Source of the DNA: Microbispora rosea subsp. aerata
GTDB taxonomy: Bacteria > Actinomycetota > Actinomycetes > Streptosporangiales > Streptosporangiaceae
Assembly (NCBI RefSeq): GCF_014647835.1
Contig: NZ_BMPY01000029.1
Location: 36,728 to 100,727, forward strand
DNA: 64,000 nucleotides
Direction of reading: 5' to 3'
The stretch's first letter is position 1, and each line of letters starts with the position of its first letter. A model generated the notes under the pieces. That model was not told where the DNA came from. It saw only the letters and a program-made list of their open reading frames with translations, and did no database searches. Of the stretch, positions 63,692-64,000 are shown piece after piece. Both the position numbers and the translations under genes were made by a program.

Positions 63692-63880
63692 TTGTCAACG
63701 CGGGCGGAACGGAAATCCACTCCTGCCTACGTGCGAACCGTCCCGGAAAATCCGGCGCGCACATTGCTGACAGGTCTGTCGCTCGGTTATTTCATGGTTC
63801 TGCTCGACCTGACCATCGTCACCGTCGCATTGCCCGGCATCGGCGCCGACCTGCACACCGGGCTCAGCGGACTGCAGTGA
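63692..63880 (+). pseudogene. Truncated MFS (DHA2-type) transporter, first span only
   Basis: Sixty-two codons remain from the TTG at 63692 (AGAGGAG upstream). They encode a polar N-terminus and one membrane span, LLTGLSLGYFMVLLDLTIVTVALPGIG, then DLHTGLSGLQ and stop. In DHA2/EmrB transporters this is followed by WVVDAYTL and 13 more spans. Here the codon after Gln is TGA where TGG (Trp) is expected, and the following DNA shows no further transporter sequence. The gene is broken, not just interrupted by a stop. Confidence 0.75.
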
Positions 63881-64000
63881 CGTTTTCTCAGCCTGAACGA
63901 ATCAGACATTAAGGCTTTCCTCTGCATGGACGATCAGGTTCAGGTAGACACGCGGACAAATCTATGGCGCCGAAAACAGACGTGGAGCCTCCGGTAGAAG

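Noticed and set aside
63924-63998. Short plus-strand frame starting MDDQVQVDTR near the right edge
   Set aside because: Only about 23 codons, no ribosome site, and no recognised peptide family.

Overview
The window is chromosomal DNA of a very high G+C actinomycete. Evidence for this is the mycothiol ligase gene mshC, an InhA-type fabG-fabI pair, a class E sortase, actinobacterial families such as DUF3090, DUF3099, SCO1664 and PAC2, and frequent GTG/TTG starts. Gene content and the nnaR-type nitrate locus fit a Streptosporangiaceae-like or streptomycete-like organism; the genus cannot be settled from the sequence alone. No rRNA gene, CRISPR array, transposase or phage gene was seen.

Layout. 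1-7209: start of a type III polyketide synthase gene, a UbiA prenyltransferase, a tightly coupled minus-strand set (GT2 glycosyltransferase, DUF2064, methyltransferase, DUF2079 membrane protein), a polytopic membrane protein and a nucleotide-sugar epimerase with a cysteine-rich insert. 7363-10014: two tandemly duplicated secreted FN3-FN3-CBM2 proteins, with the scar of the duplication between them. 10203-21634: housekeeping genes (rtcB, a kinase-like gene, a cupin, yjdF, moaA, a mobA-like fusion, DUF3099, dodecin, tldD/pmbA, fabG-fabI). Between mobA and DUF3099 lies a candidate small RNA whose three hairpins all display a CCCCCGU loop.

21726-28268: an organosulfur scavenging locus (ssuD, ssuE, sfnB-like, sfnG, a LysR regulator and a divergent DszC-like flavin monooxygenase). 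28290-35476: a secreted membrane-anchored protein, an aldo/keto reductase diverging from uppP across a perfect inverted repeat, then a conserved actinobacterial run (phosphatase, DUF3090, SCO1664, NRDE, mshC). 35473-39458: a cell-surface module made of a 46-residue membrane protein, a class E sortase, an LPFTG surface protein and a Tat-exported amidase.

39967-49858: nitrate/nitrite assimilation. narK imports nitrate. A molybdopterin nitrate reductase with an FAD/[2Fe-2S] partner makes nitrite, and nirBD reduces nitrite to ammonium. An NnaR-type HemD-winged-helix regulator and a sirohydrochlorin-chelatase-like protein complete the siroheme and control side. The moaA and mobA-like genes upstream would help supply the molybdenum cofactor. 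49904-50145 is a deletion scar of a tetR/monooxygenase pair. 50256-56031: PAC2 protein, metH, a HAD hydrolase and a small membrane protein. 56398-62391: a peptide-type ABC importer in C-A-B-D-F order. 62651-63880: a LysR regulator facing a truncated MFS gene.

Two themes recur. Many start codons lie only 6-9 nt after a TANNNT box, which suggests leaderless mRNAs. Most operons are joined by 4-nt stop/start overlaps, which suggests translational coupling.
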